A stretch of 64,000 bases of DNA from Epinephelus fuscoguttatus. Its lineage: Eukaryota; Chordata; Actinopteri; Perciformes; Serranidae. Below, one piece after another: positions 13,903 through 27,300 of the stretch (position 1 is its first letter; every line of letters begins with the position of its first letter). The stretch lies in NCBI RefSeq assembly GCF_011397635.1, contig NC_064761.1, forward strand, positions 40,202,143 to 40,266,142, written 5' to 3'. A model generated the notes under the pieces. That model was not told where the DNA came from. It worked only from the letters and a program-made list of their open reading frames with translations, and made no database searches. A program made the translations under genes and the position numbers.

Positions 13903-16900
13903 GATTCATCTGATATTTTAATCTTGTGTTGATGACAGTTCTACCTGCTCTCGCAGAGACTTAAAAAATAGATCCACATGACATCAAGAAATTTGTAGTC
14001 AGGCGCAGGATTAAGTTTGTTAACAAAATATTCTGAGGGGAACAGCGCTGGGAAAGGCTGCAAAAGACAAATGCTCTTTGTCTTCTTTTAGTTTAGTCTT
14101 CATTTCTCTCTCGCCCTCAGTCTCTCCCTCTGTCACATGTCCTCCACTACACAAGTTATGCAAAATGAGGCAGAGCTCATTGCAAACAAACACAACACAA
14201 GCAGATGCTTTGTCAAGCCCTGGCTGGTGCTACCCTGATGCAGGCTTCCACTGTGAAACTCTGCCTTGTAATAAACAAGTGCAGATTCTTCAGGGTCGCA
14301 CTGCAAATTTGCAGCAAGTACATATCACTTAATTTCATTTGATGACATCTTGAAAGTTTTGGATACAGTTAACATCCATGGATAGAGTGGAAGAGATATT
14401 TCAAAATGACATTTTATTGGTGATCAACAGAAGTCTCATTCTTTTAGAGTTAAACAGATTTAAGACAAGTATTTCTTTGTTTGTTTTTAGATTATTTTTG
14501 GACATTTTTGCCTTTATTTTATTACAGCTGTAGGTAGACAGGAAAGGTGGGAGAGAAAGAGGGGAAGACAGACAGCAAATGGCTGCAGGTTGGAATCAAA
14601 ACTTGGGCAGCTGCAAAGGACTAAGCCTATATGTGGTGTATACTCTACCAGGTGAGCAAGAGGTCACTGCAAAGTTGTCCTTTGTTACACCATATGGCTG
14701 ACACCAGAACCACAGTTTTGGTTTGGATTGCAGGGCTCAACAATAAGGCTTGCCAGATTGCCCTGGCAAGTAAAATACAATGTCAGGCTAGTAACTCTAG
14801 CATCTCACTTGCCCAATTGAACAACCGGGTAGCTGGTAAAAAAGAATTAAACATATTGCTTTTTTTCCCAGGAGCTGATGATGGAAGTAGCTAAGGAGAG
14901 AGTCATCTCGCCTCCTTCTCACCTCTGTTCACACTTGCACATGAGCAGTACCAATCGGGCGCTGGCGAAATGGAGGCAGACAATTTCAATTATCCTGGAA
15001 ACAGGAGTTTAGTTGGGTGGCACGAGAGGATGTGGGCAAACTAAATATGAGGCATGAGAATTCACTTGAGTCTTTGTTGTTACTAAATAACTGCTCAATA
15101 AAACAATCAGTATAGGGGCAAGGACAAAAAAAAAAAAACAATAACACTGACTCGTGATAGGAACTTTTTTTTCCATTGGCATTTTGAGGGTTTTTTATAT
15201 CTACTCCGACACTGCTTTGCTTCTCCATGATTCAGCAAATACTTCTATTTTAAGTTCTGCTACCAACACAAGTTCAGTGGATCATGACAAAGCAACCAGA
15301 GAGTTGAATACAGCTTCAAACGTAAATGAACTGCACAACACTTGCATAACACTTTTCTAGTCTTCTGACCAAAGCACTTTCACACTACATATCGCATTCA
15401 CACACATTAACACACTGGTGGCCTAAGGGTACCATACAAGGTGCCACCTGCTACTGAGTAACCATTCACTTGCACTCACACCAATGGCACAGCCATCGGG
15501 AGAAATTCGGGGTTCAGTATCTTGTCCAAGGCTCCTTCAACATGCAGAACCACCAATCTTCTAATTAATGGATAACCCACTCTACCTGAGCCACAGCAGC
15601 CTCACACAGTGTGGGTCAGGTTGTTTTTCTTAAAATGTAACTTACTAAGAAATCCCCTGCCCCAGGCCTTGAGTCTCACAGAGCAACCCCAGGACTGAAG
15701 CCTTTGGCTCAAGCTCCAAGACAGGAGGCAGGCAGAAGTATTTGGCAGAAACCTAATGTGTATACATTGTGTATAAAAACAGAATTAGCGTTCGTATTGT
15801 CCGCCTTATCAGCAAACCAGTTCACACACAAACATGCAGAGACCTCTGCAGACACTGTTTTCTGTAAACCAGCTTTATTGTTTGAGGCATGAAGAAGAAT
15901 AACTGACAACATCATCTCTCTGGGAACATTGCAGCTAAGAGCTATTGTCCAACAGAGCTGACGTAAGTTGAGGACTTCAAATAAACAACATTATAACTGA
16001 CTTCCTGGAAAGAAGAGCTTACTGATTGAATAAACTCAACTAAATGCACAACCAAGGCAAGTTCTAGTAGCTCCATTCACAAAGTGGGAGCCATGGTTGA
16101 CAGCTAGCCATCCTGACTGCAAACGGTATAGGGGAGCTGTTCCTCCCAGGAGCCCACAGGGTGGAGGATGCATTTCCTGTTCTGGCCTCTCTGAAGGGCA
16201 GTGGTGGGAATAATAATCGATAGGAGCTGTAATTCAATCCCTGACCTCCCCAGTGGTGCCTGGGCTGCAGAGGACACGCCATTTAGATCCATCACAGCAG
16301 TCTGGGTATGCAGCACAAGTCTGCAACCTGCACAGCTCCTCACTTGCAAATGCTCCCTTGAGATTCAGCAATTTCATAATTCCTCATAATATTCATCAGG
16401 TCACAAACTGTGTACATTTGGACTAAGGTTTCAAACCCTTTTACACACACATTGATTGGCAAGATTTTTCCTGGCCATCTTCCATGGTAGCTCTGTAGCT
16501 GTGTGACTGTGAATAATCAAAAACATTTTTTATAAACTATTCCTTGCACAAACAACAGACACCAAACCCAATGACAGAGCCTTTCTCCTCTGCTCAATCT
16601 GAGAATGAACAAATTCATTTCTCAGATTTGCCTAGCAAATCAAGAGAGGCAACTCATTTTAACAAAGAGTCATTCTTAGGTCAGAAGCGCATCGTCTCTG
16701 TGGAATGACAGAGCAGAACACTGGGCAAATCTGAATTAAAACTCCTCTTAATACAGGTACAAAAAGGTCAGCTCATTACTCATAGCACTTCTTCAAATGA
16801 GCAGACTTCAAGTTGTTCACTATGGAGAAGGAACATTTATTGGGAAAGCTGGTTGGAGAAAGAACACTAACAATGATTCACACAGCATTCGTCTTCCCAG

Positions 16901-18158
16901 CTATGACACCATATTCCCACTAAGTGCCGAGTCTGCACAGAGCTGCACCATTATAGGGTTTGTTTCACTACAGTTGGCTAATAACTATTTAAGAAATCCG
17001 ATGAATAAGTCTGTCCAGGCTGTCTGGATACACACCCTATGGACTGTTCAGACTGTCAATACAAAAGTACAACCCACCAGTGCACACTCATGTTCAGTCA
17101 CATGCTCCAAACACTCCCAAATCACAAACAGGAAGCCTGCTGCACCCATTAACCAAATACTGTCCCAATCAAACCCTTCCCAAAAACTCAGCTGTGCGTC
17201 CTGCAACTGGGTGATGTCACTGTGTGCACAGAAAGACAAATTACAGAAAGAAAAGCGGTGCGCCACCTTAAAAGCCAACTCAGGCTATGCCAGTTCTGCA
17301 ACAAGGGAGTGGCACTTAGCTCTGATTTAAACACAGGGCAAATTATCCTGAGGTATGAATACACCAGAATACCATCTCGCTCTCCTTACCTGAACTACTG
17401 TAGTAATCACAGCACTTCTTTTTATTACATAACTCACCATCGTGACCCCTGCCACCACGAGCATGATGAAAAAAGGAGAATTTTCTAACATGATGGATGT
17501 GTCCTAGTTGGAAAGAAAGAAAGGAGAGATTTGAAACCAGTTTGCCCAATCCAGTCTGTGGAGATGTCATCTCACTGTCTGTCAAGCTAAATAATTTTCA
17601 CAGCTCACCAAGGCTCCAAACCAAAGTAAGGACATATAATAGTCAGCCTATCATTGTTATTGTGGGTTAGTGTAGCTAGCTGTCTCCTGTAGTCCTCTTC
17701 TTAGAGGCCAGGTGAGTGGAGCAGAAGGTAGAGCTCAGTTATGCTTAGCCATGAGCATAAAGGGAGCAAGCGTGCTCTGACAGGTAGCACTGCAAAAAAA
17801 GCCATACTGAGAGACCGACGACAAGTCATCACCCCACTGCTGATGCAAACTGGCTGGCCTGCACGCACACATAATTCGTATGTGTACACACACCTTCTAA
17901 ACCTTTAACTACTGTATCCAAAGACACAATAGTAGACCTATTTCAGAGGATTAAAATTGTCAGCACAACTCATACTTAACAGCCAACTCTCAAACTTTTG
18001 TTCCTAACGCCATAGCAGGCAGGACCTCAGTGTCATCTGACATCCATTTGAATTCTATTTTATTTGTTTGTTTCCTATTTAATACAGCTTACAAGGTACA
18101 TTACAAAAACATAAACTGCAACACAGCTTTGCTCTGATGGCTTCCCATAATGTTTTGT

Positions 18159-18196
<38 letters not shown>

Positions 18197-18340
18197 ATTT
18201 GTTACAGGGCACGTATGCCATGTACGGAAAAATGCTAAACAATAAAACAACAACAACAGTAAAATAATAGTGGATGTGTTACGACACTCTTCAAAGATGA
18301 TCAAAGAAGTAATCAATATGTGCATGACAAGGAATTACAA

Positions 18341-18393
<53 letters not shown>

Positions 18394-21300
18394 ATCTGCT
18401 TATTATATGGAAAAAATGTTAAAAACAAACTGGAACTGGCCAAAGGTTCCTTAATGTTGAGCTAAAGCTGCACGCATTTATTTCTTTGGCCACTTATGAC
18501 AGACAGACCACATAACAAGCTGGCAAACAAACAGCTGTGACTTCATCGTCATAGAGACTTGTTAACATGTTAGCAAACAACTGCATATTTACAGTACACG
18601 TTACACATCCGGCAGGCAGAGCAAAACTTGAGCATTCATTTTGAGTTTCTAGCCACCTGTAAATCCAAAGTCATTTTCATTTAAGTCGTTACTTTTATGA
18701 CTGCTCACTAACTTTGTCTGCCGTTTGGTGCTAAGCAGGTGGCGTAAAATCAGTTTCGTCCACCTGCTGCTGGCAGCTGGGTTAATGAGAGCAGTGACAC
18801 AGAGTTGTACAGTAAAATTGAGGGTTGTGAAACCAAAAACAATGCTCTCAAAGAGGCTAAAAGCCGTTTCGAGCTACAGAGTGTGCTTATAAATCTTTGT
18901 GGGTTCATTACTGCAGGCAATGCTTTTCACATTACTAGAAATCATTGGTTACAATTGAAAACACAGATGAGTGTGTGTGCTGCAATTTAATTATTTGGGG
19001 GACAAAACGTATTCATCAATTGGGGAAAAAAAATTGTAAACAGTCTGCTGTGGTAATCCATTAGACTAAGAACAAAAATGTAACAGGCTATAATCTAGCC
19101 TTAACTCTGCTTCCTCCAGTCAGTGTAGTGTGTCAGTACCTTCACACATCTGACGGAGCACCAGCTGCCGCTCACTTCTGTCTGGTTGCTACTGTTTAAA
19201 TACTGCTGTGATGTCACAATTTGGGAAGGGGGTTGGTTAACTAGGCTGAAAAACATCATGAAAATGACGCTTGTCAGCGCAAGCTACGCCACTGAATGAT
19301 CGGACACAAACAGACGTTGGTGACAAAAGCATCACTCTGCACTGTAAGGGAAGTTTATGTACAGACATGCAAACGTTCTGTCTAAAAAAAGTACTAAAAC
19401 TACTAATCTAACGTAGATTAACTACCTCTCAGATGTTCATTATGTTGTGTTGTTAGTATTATAAGACTGGGGCAGCAATGTACGCGAATTACAACTTCTT
19501 TTTCCTCGTGCTTTGACAAGCTGATATTGACTCTTCTTATTAGATTAGATTCTGAATCCACTGAGACTGCATTATAGTCAGTGTCCATTGCCCTGCCTAT
19601 CATGGTACAGATGCAACTTTGTCATATTCACAGTTAAGCTTTGCTAGTGCACTGAGGCCGCCAGTTAGCACAACAAAAAATAAAGGTGATTACCCAACCC
19701 TAGCATATACACGTTATACTGTATCTATAAAGTGTATGTATGTGCATGTTCGCGTGTACGTATAAAAGGGGTGAAAATGGGTTTGGGGGTAAAGCCAACC
19801 TTGGATTACATGTTAACAAAGCTTAACAAACACTAAACTAAAAACGCAGAAAAACAGCACCTTTAAATTGCCCTTGTTAATTAGCAAAGATGAGCACAAA
19901 ACCAGAACTGCTCCATCAACAGCTAAGTCAGTTGTACCTTTAAGTCGGGTTCGGTTCCTGCGGGCAGGCCTGGAGAGGCCGATCCCCGGGTCTACCTGTA
20001 TCATCGGATCTACCGGACCCTCCTCAATGGTCTGTCCCATGGATAGCAAGCCCAGTCGCCTCATACGAAGCAGCCGTGGACCAGTCTCCCTGGACAGGGC
20101 TCCGCCATGTTCAACTGGCCCCTCCCCTGAGATGGCAGCTGGAACCAAGCTCTTCAGAAACTCCATGGTCGACAAGACTTTCTCTGTCTTTCACTCTGAT
20201 GTGTAGTCCAGTAGCCTGCTCCATACCATTCTGCCATACAACTACCTGTCTGCTTTATCTACCCCATTTACAGACAAGCAAGACAGCAGTGCAGTCCCCG
20301 TCTCCAGCTGCTACCTACATGCAGCAGCTTCGCATTCACCCACTGCCAAGGCCTGTATGGGGGCCTGAGATCTGCCCTCACAGACCTGAAGAGACACTAC
20401 CTGTCAGACTCTCCAAAGTTGTCTGTCACGTTGGCTAGCTACAGTAAACAGCTTCTCTTTACCAGTTAGTTCAGATAGAGTGAGAAACTTCTTACGCTGC
20501 AACATTACCTGTCTGCTCACAGTGAACAGAGAAAGCAAACAGACATGGCACTTTTCATGGGTCGTGATGTAATTGTGAGTGGGCAGGGCTATGTTTGAGT
20601 GCCAAGCACTATCTGGGGTGGGACTAGAACATGTTCCACAGGAGATAACACAAGCCTGGGCCACCGGCCAATCACAACAGAGACGACACAAGCCACACCC
20701 TGCTGGTCTGTGTTGCTCACCAGTGAAAGAGACCAAGAGAGGAGGAAGTGGATTGACAGACATTGTAAGAAGTAGGGCTTCACCAGCCCGCCTGCATTTA
20801 CTGATAGCCCTTATCATCATCAGAACTGTGTTACTTGTTAGCATTCATAGACAAACACAAATGCTTGTTTGCCTTCTTGCTAACTTACTCAAATAACAAA
20901 AGGGCCCATCCCCTTGCTTTTACTTCTGCTCGGCTGCGCTTAGCTATTATGAAGAGAAGCAGAATGAGCAAAGTGATGGGGTCTGTGAAACGGGGTGATG
21001 ACAGACTGCTGTGCTCTGCTTGGCTGCACAGCTTGTACCTGCAGCAAACTCAAACCCTTCCAAATATCCCTCGCTGAGGAGCGAGAAGGACTATACAGTG
21101 CTGACTCTCATAAAAGCTCAGTGCCTAAAGAAATCATCAATTTGCTGTTCTTTGAGACTGAGTGCAAAAATTAATTGGCCATCCAAGCACTAACATATAG
21201 CCAGCCCTCAATAGCAATATGAAGCTTTAACACTCCACAAAAATTAAAGATGACTGTAGCACCAGTGTGCAGCAAACTGTTAAAACACCTTCAAATTAAG

Positions 21301-24300
21301 CCTTTTCTGCTAAGTCATCATTAAATATGCACCAAAATAACACAATTGGGCAATACAGAATGGCACAGTACTTATTTTATCTTGCTCTATTAAGACTCCA
21401 TTAAGCATTTTGATATTAATATTGAATTAAGTGACTCTGTGTAATGTAGAGGCGCTGGAAGTGCTATGGAACCTAAAGGGAATCAAAACTCAGCTTTGTA
21501 GCTTTTAAGGCTCCTTTATCTCTTTCTTTCTTTTGGTTCTGTGGCCATACACAGACCCTATGCTTCAGTCTCCGTAGGTCTCACCAACCCTCTCACACAC
21601 AACACCAGCCATTTGTTTGCTGCAGGACAAAGGTGTATGTTACCTGTCTTGCACAAAACAGCACAGAGCAGAAGTAAACAAGAGACTGATCAACAAAGTT
21701 AAGCCTATAGCAAGTTTAAAAGTAATACTTTTCTCCAAAGGGTGGAGGACTAAATCAGATGTAAACTCAAAATAAATGGACTTACATTTGGCCATTTTAG
21801 ACCATGAGCTGCCAATAGTTTCATGGCGGTAATTCTATTGGTTGGATTTTTTTCCCCATATGATAAAAAAATGACAGGTTTCAGGGTTCTGTATACAACA
21901 TTCATAGTATTAATATAGTAGTATCTGCCCCCGCCCTCTGAGCAGATAATGACATCACGCAACCTGCATGTGTTGCGATTTAAGCATCTCTGTGGCACAT
22001 GCATGTTAGTGCATGTGTGTATCAAACTAACTAGCTCATATCGCAGTTACCACTGATATCGGGACAACGTCATCATGGAAGCGGAGCGCCCACACTCCAT
22101 TTACCCCATGGTTAACACCATCAGTGCTGCCAGCACTGCTGCCATTGTTTACAGAGTTAGCACTGTTAGCTACTAGCCACCAGCTCAGCCACGTCCTTTT
22201 TGAGAACTGTATCCAGACAACTTACATGCTCTAACTTTAACATAGAGCCCCTTAAAAACAAAAAAACTGCCACTATCACTGTCACAAGGTGCCAACTGAT
22301 TTTGCAAATGCAAATTAAACAGCTTTTTCTTAACTTAAGCACTTTGCCATAGAGACATAATTTTATCTAAATATGCAGTCAACATACACTAGTCTACAAG
22401 TATTCTAGTGCTTTTAATGTATTTAGCTATAACAGTTGTAGTAAGCCCTGCAAAGTAAATAACATCATGTTTTTAGGTAGTTGTTAACCATGTCTGTAGC
22501 ACAGTTTGATAACATCTCCATGAATTATACTCAGTTTATTTCTGTTGCATGTCCTCATGTACAAGTAATTATCTCCTTTATAAAGGGCTAAAGATACTAA
22601 GGCAAAAATGCATTGTGTGTAAGACCAGTAAGTGTGGTCATAAATGTATTGAGGAAGTGTTTACACCCTCTACTGCAGCGTGTGAAAATTTCAGTGAGAT
22701 GATGTAACTGTTTTAGTATATAAGAGCCTGAGGGGGGGAGTAAAAGAAAAACAAAAATCACCATTCTCTCCTTTACTTTTCCTGAGTGATTTCTCAAAAT
22801 ACTACACAAAAACAGTGCTGTTATTTCTTCATTTTAACTGTGCTTTTTTATGAGATCCATCCAGCACCAAACCTTGCCTGCAGAGTAAGCACACAGTGGA
22901 AGAATGCAATGTTAAATGCAGTGCAGCAGTTTTGCGAAAACTCTGCCCTCTAGAGGCCAGCTGGGGGAAAGCACACCAAGCAGCACTAATTGCTAAAATC
23001 TACTGACAAGCCCCAAATAGCTGGGAAAAAAGGAAAACGCTCAGCAAGATTTGATGGCAAACCACCAGAAAGCTTTTTAGAGCTGGACTCTGGCTCACAA
23101 ACGCCTTTTCAAAAAGCTGGAATCTGAAAACGCTGCATTTGTCCAAAGCTGTCAAATTTTTTTGAAATGGATTGCACTTTGTTTTCTCCTCATAAAACTA
23201 CATTCATTTATTGTAATATCCATTTCAAACCTTTACAGTCCACAGAAAAAGTAGCTGATAAACAAGAAAAAACATTTAAGGCCTACCTATAAAAGCACAA
23301 TCTCAAAGGATGGCAGTCTTAGTTTAATAATTTAAACTATTCTGGTCCCACTGGGTATTGAGTGCAAGAGGACTCTTCAGTCACTGCTGGAGACCACAGA
23401 TGCCTACACAAAGGGACTGATTTGTAGTTTAGTGTCAGATTTAGCCTTTTGAATGTCCAAGCATTTGTACAACACGACTGCAAGTGGGTACGTCGTTCAT
23501 TATCATGACATCAAATCACACCAAGAGCTTGTGTGATTGACCTTTCATGTGCCTAAATGGTCTGTTCTGGTGATGACAACGCTACCAAGAATTCATCAAA
23601 GCTGGTAAGCAAAACTACTACGTCCAGCCAGGGTAAAAAAAAAAAAGAGTTGATAGAATTATTAGGACAATATTTTACAGATTATTATTTTTATTATTTT
23701 AAGACAAAAAAAACTAATCAGGCACGATAGAGTTGCAAGGAGGGACATTTGTCAGGATAGTGCAAGACTGAGGCCGAAGCAAAGATGCAGAGAGGCTGAG
23801 GCAGCAGATCCTGGTAGAATCACTAAATGAGTCAGAGAGGGAGAGAGAGGGATGACTGATGAGGCAAAGATAGCCATCACCCGGCCAGAGCACCACAATG
23901 GTCAGTGGAGGCAGCTGTGGTTTGTTGGGGCCAGGTCTGTGGTGCTGTTGAGTTAGAACAATACCCCTGCACAGGAGGCCCAGATCCCAATCAGCCCAGG
24001 AATGTGGAAGAGGAAGCTCTGGGAACAATGTGCAGCGTTCCTATGCCATACTGGGTCCCACCCGCCTCTGCCTTGTTCTGCTTTCAAGCAGGAGAAAACA
24101 GGAAAACTAGTGGGCTGGGGCCCAGAAGTCAGAGTCTGTTTTGCAGTCAGCTGGGGGGGCTGGACAGCACACAGTCAGCACAACCCTGCTACAGTCATCA
24201 CTTTGGGTGTGCATATATCTGAACTGCTACACCACCACTTGATGTCAGTAAACAGTTCGGGGTCTATGTCAAGTAAGCTGAAGATCAAAACAATGCTGCA

Positions 24301-27300
24301 CTGCCCTCTAATGGTACAAAAAGCTCCCACACCATTAAGCTTACAATCCTGCTTTCCTATGCAGGACTCTCGAGTGTAACCTGAAATGATGAAGCCATAA
24401 AATTACATTTCTGCTCATGTGTGTACATGACAGCCTTCACGCAACTTCTTATGCATAACTATTTCTTAACATCCTGCTCCAAGTTTTAGAGGTTACATAG
24501 ATCAAAAGGGCTGTTAAGGAACAAACCTTGCTCCGTAATAACTACAGTCAAAATTCAATTATTGTTTATTCAAAGTCCTGCTGTGTGAGAACACATTTTT
24601 TCTTTCTGTTCTTGCTTACAGTCTACCTTCTGCTAAACACAGCTTCAGTTTGATTTCCGTACATTGCTACTTTGTTTATGAACTTGTAGAGGAACCTACG
24701 AGCTAGGTTAGGTCTTTCATCTGCAAACAGGAACAAGAAATGCAACAATGTTCAGCATTCAGACACTCAGACAAAGAGATCAAGCAGGTTCTGACCAGTC
24801 CTGATTGACAGTTGCGAGGCAACCCACAGAGAACTTGGTTGTCACTGCTGAAGAATGTGACCTGACCAGACCCCGCATCAAAATGATCCTCCTTTCTCTC
24901 CTGACCAATTACCATTGTCAGATGATGCTTGTCTGCTGGCCCAGAGGCAAAAATAATATGCAAAAACAGTATTTAGAGGAACACACCAGTGCAATTCAAC
25001 TTCACAACCTTTACAGTTGCTTAAGCAACGTGGCTTAACCACACACCACATTTTAAGCCTTGTTTTCTTGAGGATGTTGACCAGAACTAAAGCTGCTGTG
25101 GGTTATAAACAGAATACCATAACAGAATAACATATTTTTGTAGGTTTGTTCGGTTTTCTAAAAAGGAAACTGTCAAAAATTGAAACATAAAAACAGGTAA
25201 AGTTACCAGTAGTGCTGTCATGGTTTATGCACTTCTACCAAACCATCACAGCAGGGGGGTCATGGTCCAGTGCAGGCCACCGCACACAGAATATACGCTT
25301 TGTTAACTGATAGAAGTAATGTAGAACCAAAGTAGAAACTTTTAGCTGTACACTGTTACCAACATGCTACGATTAGCACTAGAGTTATACCGATACCAAT
25401 ACCAGTATCAGAAATGCCTCCAATGCTGCCTAAAATGCGGTATCGCGAGTGCAGCCTATGACCAATCCGATACCACGTAATGCCTCACGTCATTATGCAT
25501 ACGCACGCTACAGGCAAACGAAACGGAGCTGAGTTTAAAAAGCATTCTACTGTAGCCTTAAAAAGTCTTTTTTACCAAATTGTGTGGCTGCAATTTAACC
25601 TGTGTCTTGATCTGTGTCAACACTGGATAATAATAATAAAAAACAGTTTTATGGCATTCATTCTACTATTATGTATGTATTTCTTAATATTTACATAGAG
25701 TTTTAGGAGTTGAGACATACAACAATTCATATCCCATCCGTTTTTATTTTACGCGCTGGTATCGGATTGGTACTCGGTATCGGCAGATACCTAAGGTTCA
25801 GGGATCGGAATCGTACCGGGAAGGAAAAAGTGGTATCAGTACATCTCTAGTTAGCACAACAAGCGGATTAGTGTGCACTTTAGTGGGTGCACATGAATGA
25901 CGTACCTGGAAGACCCGTCTGCAGGTTCCCGGTGCAACAACAAAGAAGAGAGTGCTGTATAAAATGAGGACTGTGTGTCAGCGTCACTTCAAAACTGTAG
26001 GGTATGCAAGTGGAAGCAAGTGCTAATGCACATGAGACGGTGTGCTCAGATGCCAATGATGATAAACGTTTGGTGCTTTGAATGTTTAAATATAGCCCAG
26101 GTGGAACTAACTATCATCCTATTGCACAAGTTTTATTTCCATTGTATGTACTTTAGGTACAGAAAAGCTGCTCTGTGTTCATACATTGTAATACAGAAGT
26201 GTTTGATGTTCCTTACTTTTATAATGAAAATAGTTTACCAAAGTTCCCAGTCGGCAAAAAGCTGCCTCGGTCCCCAGCAAGAGGATTTTGACTGTCTCTG
26301 AAACTTGTACTACTGTCTGTTCAAAATAAATGAAAAGAAACGTATCCTTATGCATTGGAGGTTTTCTGCTGTACTTGATCTGAACTCCTGAACCGCAGTA
26401 TGAACTGACCCGTGGCTTTTGTGTACTGTGACACTCCTAGTTAAAGGTACAACTGGCACAATGCTACAAGACAGTCTACCGCTGTATGACACGAGACACT
26501 AAACAGCAGCTCACCCTGTGTTGGACCATATAAGGAGACTACTGTTGTGCTACCATTTTCAAACCATTTCCTAAATACCCAGCTCTATCTGGTTGCTGCT
26601 TTTACATGGTGCACGTGGTATTTAATCTAATATAAACAAACTCAGTTTTTATTTGTGACAAACGCTTTGCTCTGTGTACTGTGAGGAAAGTTAACTACAG
26701 AATGTTGGTGTGTCGGATGTTCATCTTATCATCTGACTCTCACAATTTTTCCGTTGTTTTCAAATAAAATGAACATGGTATACAAAGAGAGCTGTAACTT
26801 TGCTGTGATAAGGTTATGAGCCAGCAGCCTCCACCTGACCACATTAATCATCTACTGTATGTCTGATAAATATACATTATATATACACAAGTAGTACCTG
26901 TAACAAAACGTACTTTAAAATGTTTGGCCTACACAGATTCTGTATAACTGCAGACAGAGCAGAATGGGGCATTTATCACCTTATGACCGCAGCACGGACA
27001 ACATTTACTGACAGAATAAAAGTGAAGTGATGCAAGCTGAGAAAGAAGCTAAATGCCAGCATGAAAAGACCAAAATTTCTACTTTCAGAATTCAGCAAGA
27101 GGAAAACAAAGAGATTAATCTAACACCCTGTTCCTTCCCACACTACTTAGCGTCAGTAAAACCTTAACCACACCGCACAGTGGAACACTGCCCACTTAAC
27201 CCGTGTGACGTACCTTAAGGCCATAGAGCAGGGGCTGAAACTGGAAAGAGAAAGGAGGGTCCACAAGTTCACTGCACAAGAATCTGAAACAGAGAGTGCA

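Larger units (their letters stand above)
13351..19937. other. fryl: fryl intron between the two alternative first exons
   Basis: AT-rich DNA with chance open frames, the longest 177 codons at 16797-17330 with no recognisable family. It holds microsatellites (13837-13901, 18157-18195, 18342-18393), a SINE copy (14487-14665) and a dispersed repeat (15350-15600). The piece at 18430-19700 looks like decayed transposon DNA ending acccaaccctag, but I could not pair its ends. Confidence 0.45.
20167..27213. other. fryl: fryl intron between 19.9-kb first exon and 27.2-kb UTR exon
   Basis: No further exon is supported here. A CCAAT motif occurs at about 20668 on the plus strand. A stretch at about 21950-22260 (tcatatcgcagttaccac, tgttagctactagccacc) looks like the interior of a hAT-type repeat, but I could not define its ends. 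A nested pair of hAT-like elements occupies 25210-26439. Confidence 0.4.

Noticed and set aside
16797-17330. 177-codon open frame on plus strand within fryl intron
   Set aside because: No recognisable domain or repeat, composition like intron, no splice or Kozak support; length is within chance for 64 kb.
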